From an uncultured Muribaculaceae bacterium (GTDB taxonomy: Bacteria; Bacteroidota; Bacteroidia; Bacteroidales; Muribaculaceae): 34,243 bases of DNA. Shown here one piece after another: positions 6,982 to 15,281 of this stretch. Below the pieces are notes generated by a model. The model was given only the letters and a program-made list of their open reading frames with translations, did no database searches and was not told the DNA's origin. Numbering within the stretch: position 1 is the stretch's first letter; every line of letters starts with the position of its first letter. Location: the NCBI GenBank assembly GCA_905209725.1, contig CAJLTZ010000017.1:1-34243 (forward strand). The letters run 5' to 3'. Position numbers and translations under genes: made by a program.

Positions 6982-9744
6982 TTACAATACTATATTAACA
7001 ATTCTACCCTGCACAACGATTACTTTGCGGGGCGTTTTTCCTGCAAGCCATTTCTCGGCGGCGGCATCCGTAAGGGCGGCTTTCTCCACCTCCTCCTTGC
7101 TTGCCGATGCCGGCACCTCTATCATATAGCGGGTTTTGCCGTTGAAACTTACGGGATATTTCACGCTGTCCTCTGCAAGAGCCTTCTCATCGTAGGCAGG
7201 CCATTCTGCGTCAACCACAGAGTCCTCGTGACCAAGACGGTGCCAGAATTCCTCGGCGATGTGCGGCGCGAACGGGGCAAGCACTCGGGTGAAGAACTCA
7301 AGCGCACGACGGCTGTCGCTCTTGGCGCTCTGAAGTTCATTGAGAGCGATCATGAAGGCGGATACGGATGTGTTGTAAGAGAAATTCTCGATATCCTGCG
7401 TTACCTTCTTGATAAGCTTATTTACTGCCTTGCTCTCCTCGCGACTCATCTCGCGGTCGTCGGCCTGCAGTGCCCGCTCGCCAAAGCTCCAGAATTTCTT
7501 CAGGAAGCGGTTCACGCCGTCGATGCCATTGGTGTCCCAAGGTTTCGACTGCTCCACCGGACCGAGGAACATCTCGTAGAGACGGAGAGTGTCGGCGCCG
7601 TAGCGCTCCACAATGTCGTCGGGATTCACCACATTGAACATTGACTTCGACATCTTCTCAACGGCATATCCACAGCGGTATTTTCCATCCTCAAGCACAA
7701 ACTCTGCATCCTGGAATTCGGGACGCCAGGTGCGGAAGCGGTCGATGTCGAGGATGTCATTGTCGACCATTGAGATATCCACACGGATAGGGGTGACATC
7801 ATAGTCTTTGCGCAGGCCGTGTGATACAAACTTATTCGTGCCCTTGATGCGATACACAAAACTTGTGCGGCCCTGGATCATGCCCTGGTTCACGAGTTTC
7901 TTGAAAGGTTCTGCCTCGGCCACAATGCCAAGGTCGTAGAGGAACTTATTCCAGAAACGGCTGTAGATGAGGTGGCCTGTGGCATGTTCGGCGCCACCCA
8001 CATAGAGGTCTACGTTGCGCCAATATTCATCGGCGCGGCGGCTAACGAGCGCCTTGTCGTTGTGCGGGTCCATATAGCGCAGGTAATAGGCCGACGAACC
8101 TGCGAAACCGGGCATCGTGCACACCTCGATGGGATAGCCTTCCGGAGTGGTCCAGTCCTTGGCGCGTGCCAGTGGAGGCTGGCCATCCTCTGTGGGCAGA
8201 TAACTTGTCACAGCCGGAAGTTCCAGAGGCAGGCTCGACTCATCCATCAGATAGGCAGTGCCGTCCTTATAGTAGATGGGGAAGGGCTCGCCCCAGTAGC
8301 GCTGGCGCGAGAATATGGCGTCACGCAAGCGATAGTTGGTCTTTACCTTGCCCAGGCCGTTGGCCTCGATAAATTCCTTTGTGCGTGCGATCGCATCTTT
8401 CACCTCAAGGCCATTGAGGTCGAACTCGGATCCTTTGGAATTTATCATCTTTCCCTCCTTGGCGTCGAAACTTGATTCCGACACGTCGGCTCCTTCGATC
8501 AGGGGAATGATCGGGAGATTGAAGTGGCGTGCGAAAGCGTAGTCGCGCGAGTCGTGGGCCGGTACGGCCATGATGGCGCCCGTGCCGTAGCCGGCAAGTA
8601 CATAATCGCTCACCCAGACGGGAATCTCCTGTCCGGTAAGGGGATTTATGGCATAGCTGCCTGTGAATACTCCCGACACTTTTTTCTCTATCTGGCGTTC
8701 ACGTTCGGTTTTGTGCTTCACTTCGTCGAGATAATTCTCCACGGCCTCCTTTTGTTCAGGAGTGGTGAGCATTGACACATATTCCGACTCCGGGGCGAGC
8801 ACCATGAAGGTGACGCCGAAGATTGTGTCGGCGCGGGTGGTGAAGATTTCGAGCGAGAAATCGCGTCCGGCCACCGGGAAATGCATCTCGGCACCCTCGG
8901 AGCGGCCTATCCAGTTGCGCTGGGTCTCCTTGAGCGAATCGCTCCATTGCAGCGTGTCGAGGTCGCGGAGAAGTCGCGGCGCATATGCCGATACACGCAG
9001 ACACCACTGGCGCATCATCTTCTGCTCCACGGGATGGCCACCGCGCACCGAAAGTCCCTCGCTCACCTCGTCGTTGGCAAGCACTGTGCCGAGTGCAGGA
9101 CACCAGTTCACCATCGTCTCTCCCTGATAGGCGATTCGATAGTTCATAAGGCGCTCGCGCTTCTCCTTCTCGGGCATATTGTTCCATTCATCGGCAGTGA
9201 AACTCTCGTCGTGTGAGCAGGCTGAATGGACACCCTCGGTGCCATGCTCCGAGAAATGCTTCTCGAGTTCGGCGATGGGGCGAGCCTTGTCGCTGTCGAG
9301 GTCGTACCAGGAATTGAACATCTGCATGAAAGCCCACTGTGTCCAGCGGTAATATGAAGGGTCGCAGGTGCGCACCTCACGGCTCCAGTCGAACGAGAAG
9401 CCTATCTTGTCGAGCTGCGAGCGATAGCGTGCGATGTTTTCCGTGGTGGTTTTCTCGGGATGCTGCCCGGTTTGGATGGCGTATTGCTCCGCGGGAAGTC
9501 CGTAGGCGTCATAGCCCATGGGGTGAAGCACGTTGAAACCGCGCTGGCGCTTATAGCGGGCGTATATGTCGGAAGCTATATAGCCAAGCGGATGCCCTAC
9601 GTGCAGTCCAGCTCCGGAAGGGTAGGGGAACATGTCGAGCACATAGAACTTCGGTTTCTTTTCGTTCTCAGTAACTTTATATACATCATTGTCGCGCCAG
9701 AACTTCTGCCAGCGCTGCTCAATGTCGCGATGATTATATTCCAT
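6982..9744 (-). CDS. leuS: Leucyl-tRNA synthetase
   Basis: Class I aminoacyl-tRNA synthetase (920 aa) that charges tRNA-Leu in the cytosol. The catalytic signature HVGH lies at 48-51 within PSGAGLHVGHPLGY, and KMSKS at 697-701. The CP1 editing domain that hydrolyses mischarged tRNA is intact, with TTRADTIFG (302-310) and GTGAIMAVPAHD (388-399). Length is normal for bacterial LeuRS, a little long because of inserts usual in Bacteroidetes. It begins 60 nt after the M48 protease gene on the same strand, with no clear terminator between them, and ends at its own terminator. A tRNA-Leu(CAA) gene lies about 7 kb away; this is probably coincidence. Confidence 0.98.
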   Translation of the reverse strand: MEYNHRDIEQRWQKFWRDNDVYKVTENEKKPKFYVLDMFPYPSGAGLHVGHPLGYIASDIYARYKRQRGFNVLHPMGYDAYGLPAEQYAIQTGQHPEKTTTENIARYRSQLDKIGFSFDWSREVRTCDPSYYRWTQWAFMQMFNSWYDLDSDKARPIAELEKHFSEHGTEGVHSACSHDESFTADEWNNMPEKEKRERLMNYRIAYQGETMVNWCPALGTVLANDEVSEGLSVRGGHPVEQKMMRQWCLRVSAYAPRLLRDLDTLQWSDSLKETQRNWIGRSEGAEMHFPVAGRDFSLEIFTTRADTIFGVTFMVLAPESEYVSMLTTPEQKEAVENYLDEVKHKTERERQIEKKVSGVFTGSYAINPLTGQEIPVWVSDYVLAGYGTGAIMAVPAHDSRDYAFARHFNLPIIPLIEGADVSESSFDAKEGKMINSKGSEFDLNGLEVKDAIARTKEFIEANGLGKVKTNYRLRDAIFSRQRYWGEPFPIYYKDGTAYLMDESSLPLELPAVTSYLPTEDGQPPLARAKDWTTPEGYPIEVCTMPGFAGSSAYYLRYMDPHNDKALVSRRADEYWRNVDLYVGGAEHATGHLIYSRFWNKFLYDLGIVAEAEPFKKLVNQGMIQGRTSFVYRIKGTNKFVSHGLRKDYDVTPIRVDISMVDNDILDIDRFRTWRPEFQDAEFVLEDGKYRCGYAVEKMSKSMFNVVNPDDIVERYGADTLRLYEMFLGPVEQSKPWDTNGIDGVNRFLKKFWSFGERALQADDREMSREESKAVNKLIKKVTQDIENFSYNTSVSAFMIALNELQSAKSDSRRALEFFTRVLAPFAPHIAEEFWHRLGHEDSVVDAEWPAYDEKALAEDSVKYPVSFNGKTRYMIEVPASASKEEVEKAALTDAAAEKWLAGKTPRKVIVVQGRIVNIVL

Positions 9745-9804
9745 TGTCTGAAAATATGGTTTGGCAGGCAGGTATGCCTTCCGCTATTGAGGTTTTATTT
9801 GCGT

Positions 9805-10767
9805 TTACTTTTTACCTTTCTTGGAGATTGAGCCATGTTTGGCACCGCTGCCGCTTTTGGCAGTGCCGGTCTTTGAATTGTTTTGCGTTGAGCCGGTATT
9901 GGAGCCGGTAGCGGAGGAGCCGCTCTTGGAGCCGGTATTAACGCTTGTCCCTTTAGAGGAAGAGGAACCGGAGGAGGTGGAGGGCCGCTGGTATCCATCC
10001 TTTTTGCATCGCTTCTCGATGTGGGCGATGCGGGCCTTTGTGTCGGGATGGGAGGAGAACATTTTCTGGATATATCCCTGTGTCTGTCCACCTTGATTTT
10101 CAATGCTAAGCAACTTCTTGAACGACATTGCCATTCCCCATGGGTTGCGGCCGTTCTGTACGAGGAAGTCGTAGCCGACGTCGTCGGCCTCCGTTTCCTG
10201 TTTGCGGGAATAGCGGGCATTGAGAAGGGACTCGCCGAGAGTTCCCAACTGGGAATCCGTGAGAGCCGCGACCTTGCCGCTTGTTGCAGCCACAGCATCT
10301 TTCAGAGCGCCGGTGAGGAGCTGGTTTTTGAAGGCATTTTTGGAATGGTGCTTGAGCACATGGCCGATTTCATGGCCGATTACACCGAGGAGCTCGTCAT
10401 CGTCCATGATATCCATAAGCGAGGAGAACACGCGCACAGAGCCGTCGGGGCAGGCGAACGCATTCACGTCGGTAACTTCATAAACCTTGAAATTCAAAGG
10501 GATGCCATCAGCTTGGGTGATGCCCTGAGTAAGCCGGTTGAGGCGTTTGGTGTAATCGCTGTTGGGCGCGCTCACCTTATTGTTCTTGTCCATCCAGACC
10601 ACAGACTCATGCACATAGTCGGCCATCTGCTGGTCAGTAAGGGTGAAGGCTTCAAAAGCCTTCACGGCGCCGCTCAGAGCTCGGCCCAAGTTGAACTGCG
10701 CCGAGGCCGGAACGCATCCGAGTATCGGCAACGCAATCAATAATGCTTTTATTAAAAATCTTTTCAT
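9805..10767 (-). CDS. M48-family zinc metalloprotease with Ser/Gly-rich C-terminal tail
   Basis: Exported M48-type zinc peptidase (320 aa), probably in the cell envelope quality-control class of LoiP/BepA-like proteins. I chose ATG 10767, which starts a clean signal peptide (MKRFLIKALLIALPILG), over the in-frame ATG nine codons upstream. Cys18 in ILGC could be a lipobox; otherwise cleavage after ASA at 23 is likely. The zinc site is HEIGH at 132-136, with ETEAD at 191-195 supplying the third ligand. Residues about 263-313 are low-complexity Ser, Gly, Thr and Asn, followed by a basic end (KKGKK). That tail is unlike standard family members and may be a linker or surface-binding extension. Substrate unknown. 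Confidence 0.9.
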   Translation of the reverse strand: MKRFLIKALLIALPILGCVPASAQFNLGRALSGAVKAFEAFTLTDQQMADYVHESVVWMDKNNKVSAPNSDYTKRLNRLTQGITQADGIPLNFKVYEVTDVNAFACPDGSVRVFSSLMDIMDDDELLGVIGHEIGHVLKHHSKNAFKNQLLTGALKDAVAATSGKVAALTDSQLGTLGESLLNARYSRKQETEADDVGYDFLVQNGRNPWGMAMSFKKLLSIENQGGQTQGYIQKMFSSHPDTKARIAHIEKRCKKDGYQRPSTSSGSSSSKGTSVNTGSKSGSSATGSNTGSTQNNSKTGTAKSGSGAKHGSISKKGKK

Positions 10768-10784
10768 CGTATATGTTGTATTTT

Positions 10785-10805
10785 CAATCGTCAATCGTCA
10801 ATCAT
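10785..10805. repeat. Heptanucleotide tandem repeat (CAATCGT x2 plus CAATCAT)
   Basis: Three 7-bp units lie between the glycosidase-like gene and the M48 gene (both minus strand). The array overlaps the TGA stop of the first (10802-10804) and ends 17 nt before the M48 start codon. It is one of five such arrays just upstream of start codons in this window. Confidence 0.7.
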
Positions 10806-12133
10806 TTGGTATATTCCAGCACAAGGATTCCGCCTGCTTTCAGACGCCTGCTCAACTTGTGGGCTGAGAGGCCTGAAATTTTCAGGCGTCCATTGCTTGA
10901 TGTGTATTCTTTGTATTTATATCCCTCAGGCAGCGAGAAATTGATTCTCTGCGACTTGAAGGGATTCTGGTTTGCCATGACTATATAACGTTTTCGGCCA
11001 TTTTTAAGATGTGAGATAAGCACGCCATCTTTCTGCGATGTGATTTTTACTTCGGGAAGAATTTCCTTGGCGGCATCTGCTGCAGTGTATCCTTTGTGCT
11101 GGATCTTTGAGGCCACGTCGCCGGTGTGGACACATTTAAGGGGCACAGCATTGAAGAATACAGGATTATATGCGCGAATCTCCCTGTTTACATTGCGCAC
11201 GCGGTTCCAGACGTTGGTCTTTTCTCCCTTGAGGTTAATGGGAGCGCTTAAATATGTTTCGCTTGCATTACTGGGACGCTGAGAATATGACCAATGGATT
11301 AATCCCTGGGCACCATATGCAAGAGCAGAATATGCTTCAAAGCGCAAGTAGCCTTCGGTGGGACGCGGTTGATAATACCCTTCATTGTTGCTGTGCTCCA
11401 TGGTCATACAGTGGCTCCAGAAAGGAATTCCATACTTTTCTCGCATAGAGGCAAGCGCCGCAAGATCGAGATAGAATTGTTGGTATCTTACCTCAATCTT
11501 TTTCTGCCCCGGGAACTGTAGTATCGGATAGAAGTCCATTGAGATTTGATTTGGGCTGAAGAACTCAGCAATATGGTTTACATATTCAGGATATGTAAGT
11601 TTGGATGAATAATGCCTGGTGCTTACTCCCACGATATTTATGCAAAGGAACTGATTGCTCTTGTTTTTTTTGAGTACATTCTCAAAGATATCATACCTTT
11701 GCTTTAAATCCGGAAGAGACTCCCAGGAAGGCTCGTCTGATAAATCATATCCGACAACATTCTTGTATTGGGAATAAGCCTTAACGAGGTTGTCAAGAGA
11801 GGGTATGTAATCCTTGGATTTATAGTTCTCGAATTTTGCAGTGTTATTTACAATCAACAATTTCAGGTTGCTTTCTGAGGCATCATCGATGATTGTGGCG
11901 GCATCGTCAGCATTTCCTTTCACAAAGGTGGCGTTGAAGCCGCAATCTTTTGCTCTGTTAAAATCCTTTTCGGACGGGGTCTGGCCTGATGGAACAAGCG
12001 AACTGATCGCAATGAGAATTTCATCAGACACAGGTGTGATATAAGTTTCAGTGGGAGCGGCAATCATCGGAATGATTCCGCATAGCATCCCAACGAAGAG
12101 GAATGCGATTCTGAATTTTGCAAAAACGTTCAT
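10802..12133 (-). CDS. Secreted TIM-barrel glycoside hydrolase-like protein (clan GH-A-like)
   Basis: Probable exported glycosidase (443 aa) with a signal peptide at about 1-25. I do not recognise a precise family. The fold reads as a (beta/alpha)8 barrel: NVVGYDLSDEP (126-135) resembles the clan GH-A strand-4 motif, with Glu134 as candidate acid/base. IPFWSHCMTMEHS (236-248) could be strand 7, with Glu246 as candidate nucleophile. Residues 262-282 (LRFEAYSALAYGAQGLIHWS) resemble GH42-like barrels. A C-terminal beta domain (about 350-443) follows. It lies at the edge of the polysaccharide block, so it may trim or recycle the glycan made there. Both catalytic residues are assigned by motif only. 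It shares a close gap and a repeat array with the downstream M48 gene. Confidence 0.7.
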   Translation of the reverse strand: MNVFAKFRIAFLFVGMLCGIIPMIAAPTETYITPVSDEILIAISSLVPSGQTPSEKDFNRAKDCGFNATFVKGNADDAATIIDDASESNLKLLIVNNTAKFENYKSKDYIPSLDNLVKAYSQYKNVVGYDLSDEPSWESLPDLKQRYDIFENVLKKNKSNQFLCINIVGVSTRHYSSKLTYPEYVNHIAEFFSPNQISMDFYPILQFPGQKKIEVRYQQFYLDLAALASMREKYGIPFWSHCMTMEHSNNEGYYQPRPTEGYLRFEAYSALAYGAQGLIHWSYSQRPSNASETYLSAPINLKGEKTNVWNRVRNVNREIRAYNPVFFNAVPLKCVHTGDVASKIQHKGYTAADAAKEILPEVKITSQKDGVLISHLKNGRKRYIVMANQNPFKSQRINFSLPEGYKYKEYTSSNGRLKISGLSAHKLSRRLKAGGILVLEYTK

Positions 12134-12165
12134 CTTTATATGCGTTTTAATTCGGATTATACCTG

Positions 12166-12173
12166 CAAAGTTA
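12166..12173 (-). promoter_or_regulatory. -7 promoter element (TAACTTTG) for the glycosidase-like gene
   Basis: On the minus strand the sequence reads ACTAACTTTGCA, matching TAnnTTTG, 33-40 nt upstream of the ATG at 12133. A TTTG lies 12 bp further up (12186-12189), too close for a standard -33 box. The rest of the 208-bp gap between the divergent genes shows no further feature. No clear promoter for the plus-strand glycosyltransferase is visible. Confidence 0.5.
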
Positions 12174-12341
12174 GTGAAAAATCGGCAAATAATCGATATG
12201 TGACTAATTGTTAAGCAATCTCATTCCCATTTGAAGTGTGTCGCGACAATAAATGCAATAAGAATTGAGGAATAGGCGTTTAAAATATGAAGGAAATAAT
12301 ACAACTTTTTTGAAACAGGAGAATTAATATTTGTATTAAAT

Positions 12342-13388
12342 ATGGTCTTTTTTAGGAGATATAACGGAAAAAAAATAGTGACCGGAGGACAGGTCTATGA
12401 TAATCAACTTCGTGAAGCAATTTCAAAACTCTCTGATGAAAAACCATTGCTGAAGGAGTCTGTTGGAAAAAAACCTAAAAATTTATTTGACAAATTATGT
12501 CAGCCAATTACAATTGCCATAAATGGGTTGCGTCTTTCTAAAAGAGATAAATCTGTATTTTTTAACAGTTCAGCATGCACATATAATCTCCCTCTTATGT
12601 TCTTATTGAGAATAAAGGGAAAGAAGGTAATTGTTATACATCATCATTACAGATATCAGCTTGAGAATGGAATGTGGCGACATATTTATAGATTTGTGGA
12701 ATGGATTGTGCTCCGTTTAGCGTCTTATGTCATAACTCCTAATCCTTATACATTGGATTTGATGAAAAGATCTGATGAAAAGATTCATACTCTCTTTTTC
12801 CCCCTTCATTTCGATAAAACCATTCATTCCGGAATGATACCAGTTGCCGGCAAATTGCTTTATATAGGGACTATCGAACGACGAAAAGGTCTGGAATATC
12901 TTATAGAAGCACTTTTAAAATTAAAGAGCAGGGGTGTCAAAGTTCATCTCGACGTTGTCGGGAAGGAGACAGAGGAGGATTATGCCCAACATATTAAAGA
13001 TATTATTAAAAGCGAGTGTCTTGATGTTACGCTGCATGGTTTTGTGACGGCTGAGCAAAAGGATGCATTGATGCGCACCACAGATATATTTACATTCCCC
13101 TCGATGCATGAAGGATTCGGGATGGTGTTGGCAGAGGCCCAGACATATTCCCTTCCCATAATATGTTTCAACAATTCGGCAATGCCTTATACTGTCAGGG
13201 ATGGCTTCAATGGGTTCCTTTGTGAAAATCGGAATGCCGGTGCAATGGCAGATGCGATAGAAAGGGTTGTCAGTGACAGGAAATTGCGTGCACGTCTTAG
13301 CGAAAACGCACGGAAAAGTGTGGATGCATTAGCATCAGAAGAGGATTTCCTTAAGGCAGTGGAAGAAAATCTTTATAAAATATCGTGA
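12342..13388 (+). CDS. GT4-family glycosyltransferase
   Basis: Cytosolic or membrane-peripheral GT-B glycosyltransferase (348 aa) of the retaining GT4 group, expected to add a sugar from a nucleotide donor to a lipid-linked glycan. The C-terminal nucleotide-sugar domain starts near LLYIGTIERRKGLEYLIEA (172-190). The E-x7-E motif is in HEGFGMVLAEA (Glu257, Glu265). The N-terminal acceptor domain includes an unusual His-rich IHHHYRYQ (99-106). The deacetylase gene begins 3 nt after its stop, so the two form an operon. Coding sequence is richer in A and T than the leuS region, in line with transfer or an accessory glycan locus. Donor and acceptor cannot be told. Confidence 0.88.
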   Translation: MVFFRRYNGKKIVTGGQVYDNQLREAISKLSDEKPLLKESVGKKPKNLFDKLCQPITIAINGLRLSKRDKSVFFNSSACTYNLPLMFLLRIKGKKVIVIHHHYRYQLENGMWRHIYRFVEWIVLRLASYVITPNPYTLDLMKRSDEKIHTLFFPLHFDKTIHSGMIPVAGKLLYIGTIERRKGLEYLIEALLKLKSRGVKVHLDVVGKETEEDYAQHIKDIIKSECLDVTLHGFVTAEQKDALMRTTDIFTFPSMHEGFGMVLAEAQTYSLPIICFNNSAMPYTVRDGFNGFLCENRNAGAMADAIERVVSDRKLRARLSENARKSVDALASEEDFLKAVEENLYKIS

Positions 13389-13391
13389 GAT

Positions 13392-14153
13392 ATGAGATCA
13401 GGGATTAAATCAACTTTTAAGAAAAAAATTTACGTTCGTCTTGATGATGCATGCCCTTGGATGGACCATGATAAATGGGACCGCATAATCGACATCCTTG
13501 ACAGAAATGAAATCAAACCTCTTATTGGAATCATACCGCAGAATTTAGATTCTCAGACCAGAATAAAGGATGAGAATCCTGATTTCTGGAATAAAATGAC
13601 ACTCCTTGCATCGCGGGGATATTCAATAGCGCTTCATGGCTTTGACCATAGATGTGTCACTGATTGTGGAGGCGTAAATCCTGTGCATCAGAGAAGTGAG
13701 TTTGCGGGTCTGCCCCTCAATGTTCAGCGTGAAAAGATAAGGAAAGGAATAGCAATTTTCGAAAGTCATGGTTTGACTCCGAAATATTTTTTTGCCCCGA
13801 GCCATACATTTGACGCAAATACACTTGTAGCTTTAGAGAAGGAGAGTGAAATACGATTGATTTGCGACACATTCAAGTTATACCCATACAAATTGGGTGA
13901 TTTCACAGTTATTCCACAGCAGATGGGTTCGTTCAGGCATCCGCCACTACCAGGCAGCTGGGTGTTCTGTTTTCATCCGAACAATATGAAAGATAGTGAA
14001 TTTGAAGCCTTCGAATCATTCATCCGGGACCACCGGGAGTTGTTTCATGATTTCAATGAATTTGATGAGTGTGCAGCATCAGTTTCACCGCTGAAAAGAG
14101 TTGTAAATTATATATGTTTTAAATCATATCTGTTTTTCAGAAAAATAATCTGA
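13392..14153 (+). CDS. DUF2334/NodB-like polysaccharide deacetylase
   Basis: Predicted metal-dependent carbohydrate deacetylase (253 aa). The NodB-type metal site is recognisable: RLDDACPWM with Asp18/Asp19 near the N-terminus, HGFDH giving His82 and His86, FAPSHTFD (134-141) and CFHPNN (193-198). There is no signal peptide, so it may act in the cytosol on lipid-linked or nucleotide-linked sugars, or be exported some other way. It follows a GT4 gene by 3 nt and presumably modifies the same glycan. Its stop lies only 3 nt from the stop of the convergent GT4 gene, leaving no room for a terminator. The DUF2334 label is from motif layout, not from a search. Confidence 0.82.
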   Translation: MRSGIKSTFKKKIYVRLDDACPWMDHDKWDRIIDILDRNEIKPLIGIIPQNLDSQTRIKDENPDFWNKMTLLASRGYSIALHGFDHRCVTDCGGVNPVHQRSEFAGLPLNVQREKIRKGIAIFESHGLTPKYFFAPSHTFDANTLVALEKESEIRLICDTFKLYPYKLGDFTVIPQQMGSFRHPPLPGSWVFCFHPNNMKDSEFEAFESFIRDHRELFHDFNEFDECAASVSPLKRVVNYICFKSYLFFRKII

Positions 14154-14156
14154 GAT

Positions 14157-15254
14157 CTATAATTGACCCATATATTCAGCGGCATAGTCAGCAGCCATTG
14201 CTTCGATGGTGAAATTTGCGACTCTTTCCTGTTGAAGTCCAATTGTGGATGTGCGAAGGTTTTCATCGTCAAACAGGGATTCTATCTTTGAGGCGAGATC
14301 AGCGGCGTCAGCGACTTTGAAAAGTAGTCCGGCTCCCGCTACAACATCTCTGAGTCCAGGCACATCGGAGGCAATCACCGGCACTCCGGCAGCCATGAAT
14401 TCAGCGGCCGTCAGGCCGAAACCCTCATATAGTGAAGACTGAACGCCAATACATGCGCCTTTCATTAGTTCAGGAACATCACTCCTTTCCCCAAGAAAGT
14501 CAACTTTATCGCTTACTCCAAGTTTGTCAGCAAGTTTACGGCAAGGGTCTTCCCCGGGGCCTGCACCTGCAAATTTCAGTCTCAGATTTTGGTGGTGGAG
14601 TTGTGCGAATGCTCTAATCACAGTAGCCTGGTCCTTCATGCTGCCGAAGCGTGATACCATCAGAATATATGGCTCAGGCTCGGTTGTTCCGATTGCCTTT
14701 TCAAAAGGTTTTAGATCAATGCCATTGTTGATTACCTTCAGTCGGTCGTAAAATTTATTTCCAAGCCATGCGGCCAGATTGTTGCGGACTGCTTCAGAAA
14801 TACATATTATTGTTGTAAACCTCTTGTATATGATTCTTTCCGGCCAGCGTAATATAGGATAATCTCTCCGGCGGTTAGATGTGCTGTGCTCAGTGTAAAA
14901 GCATTTGATAGTGCTCCCTAATGTGGCGGCAGCACAATAATATCCTGTTGGGAAGAGGTGTGCATGAATCAGATTGTATCCTTTGAAAAATTTTCTGAGT
15001 CGGAAAATATTGCGGGGATCATATACATTGCCAGCCTCAAGAGAATGAATTCTGATTCCTTGAGTTTCAAGTTTTTTTTCGAATTCGCTATGCACCCGTT
15101 TGAATACAAGTAATTCAGTTGCGCAGCCCTGTTTTTGTAGCGCAGGAAGGAGCTCGCATAACAATTTCTCTGCCCCACCTGTCTCCATAGATGAAATGAC
15201 ATGAAGAACTTTTATCGGTTCTTCCCGGTTGTCTGGTGTAATTCCCAATCTCAC
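14157..15254 (-). CDS. GT4-family glycosyltransferase
   Basis: Retaining GT-B glycosyltransferase (365 aa). The N-terminal domain opens with IKVLHVISSMETGGAEKLL (14-32), a hallmark of GT4 capsule enzymes. The C-terminal domain has MVSRFGSMKDQATVIRAFA (199-217) and the E-x7-E motif in YEGFGLTAAEF (Glu277, Glu285), followed by GVPVIASDVPGLRDVV. It is the second gene of a minus-strand pair, 27 nt after the EpsG-like polymerase gene, so it probably serves the same polymer. It is not closely similar to the plus-strand GT4 gene of the block, which suggests two different linkages rather than a duplicate. Confidence 0.9.
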   Translation of the reverse strand: MRLGITPDNREEPIKVLHVISSMETGGAEKLLCELLPALQKQGCATELLVFKRVHSEFEKKLETQGIRIHSLEAGNVYDPRNIFRLRKFFKGYNLIHAHLFPTGYYCAAATLGSTIKCFYTEHSTSNRRRDYPILRWPERIIYKRFTTIICISEAVRNNLAAWLGNKFYDRLKVINNGIDLKPFEKAIGTTEPEPYILMVSRFGSMKDQATVIRAFAQLHHQNLRLKFAGAGPGEDPCRKLADKLGVSDKVDFLGERSDVPELMKGACIGVQSSLYEGFGLTAAEFMAAGVPVIASDVPGLRDVVAGAGLLFKVADAADLASKIESLFDDENLRTSTIGLQQERVANFTIEAMAADYAAEYMGQL

Positions 15255-15281
15255 AATATGATTCCTTGAATTAATTTATAT

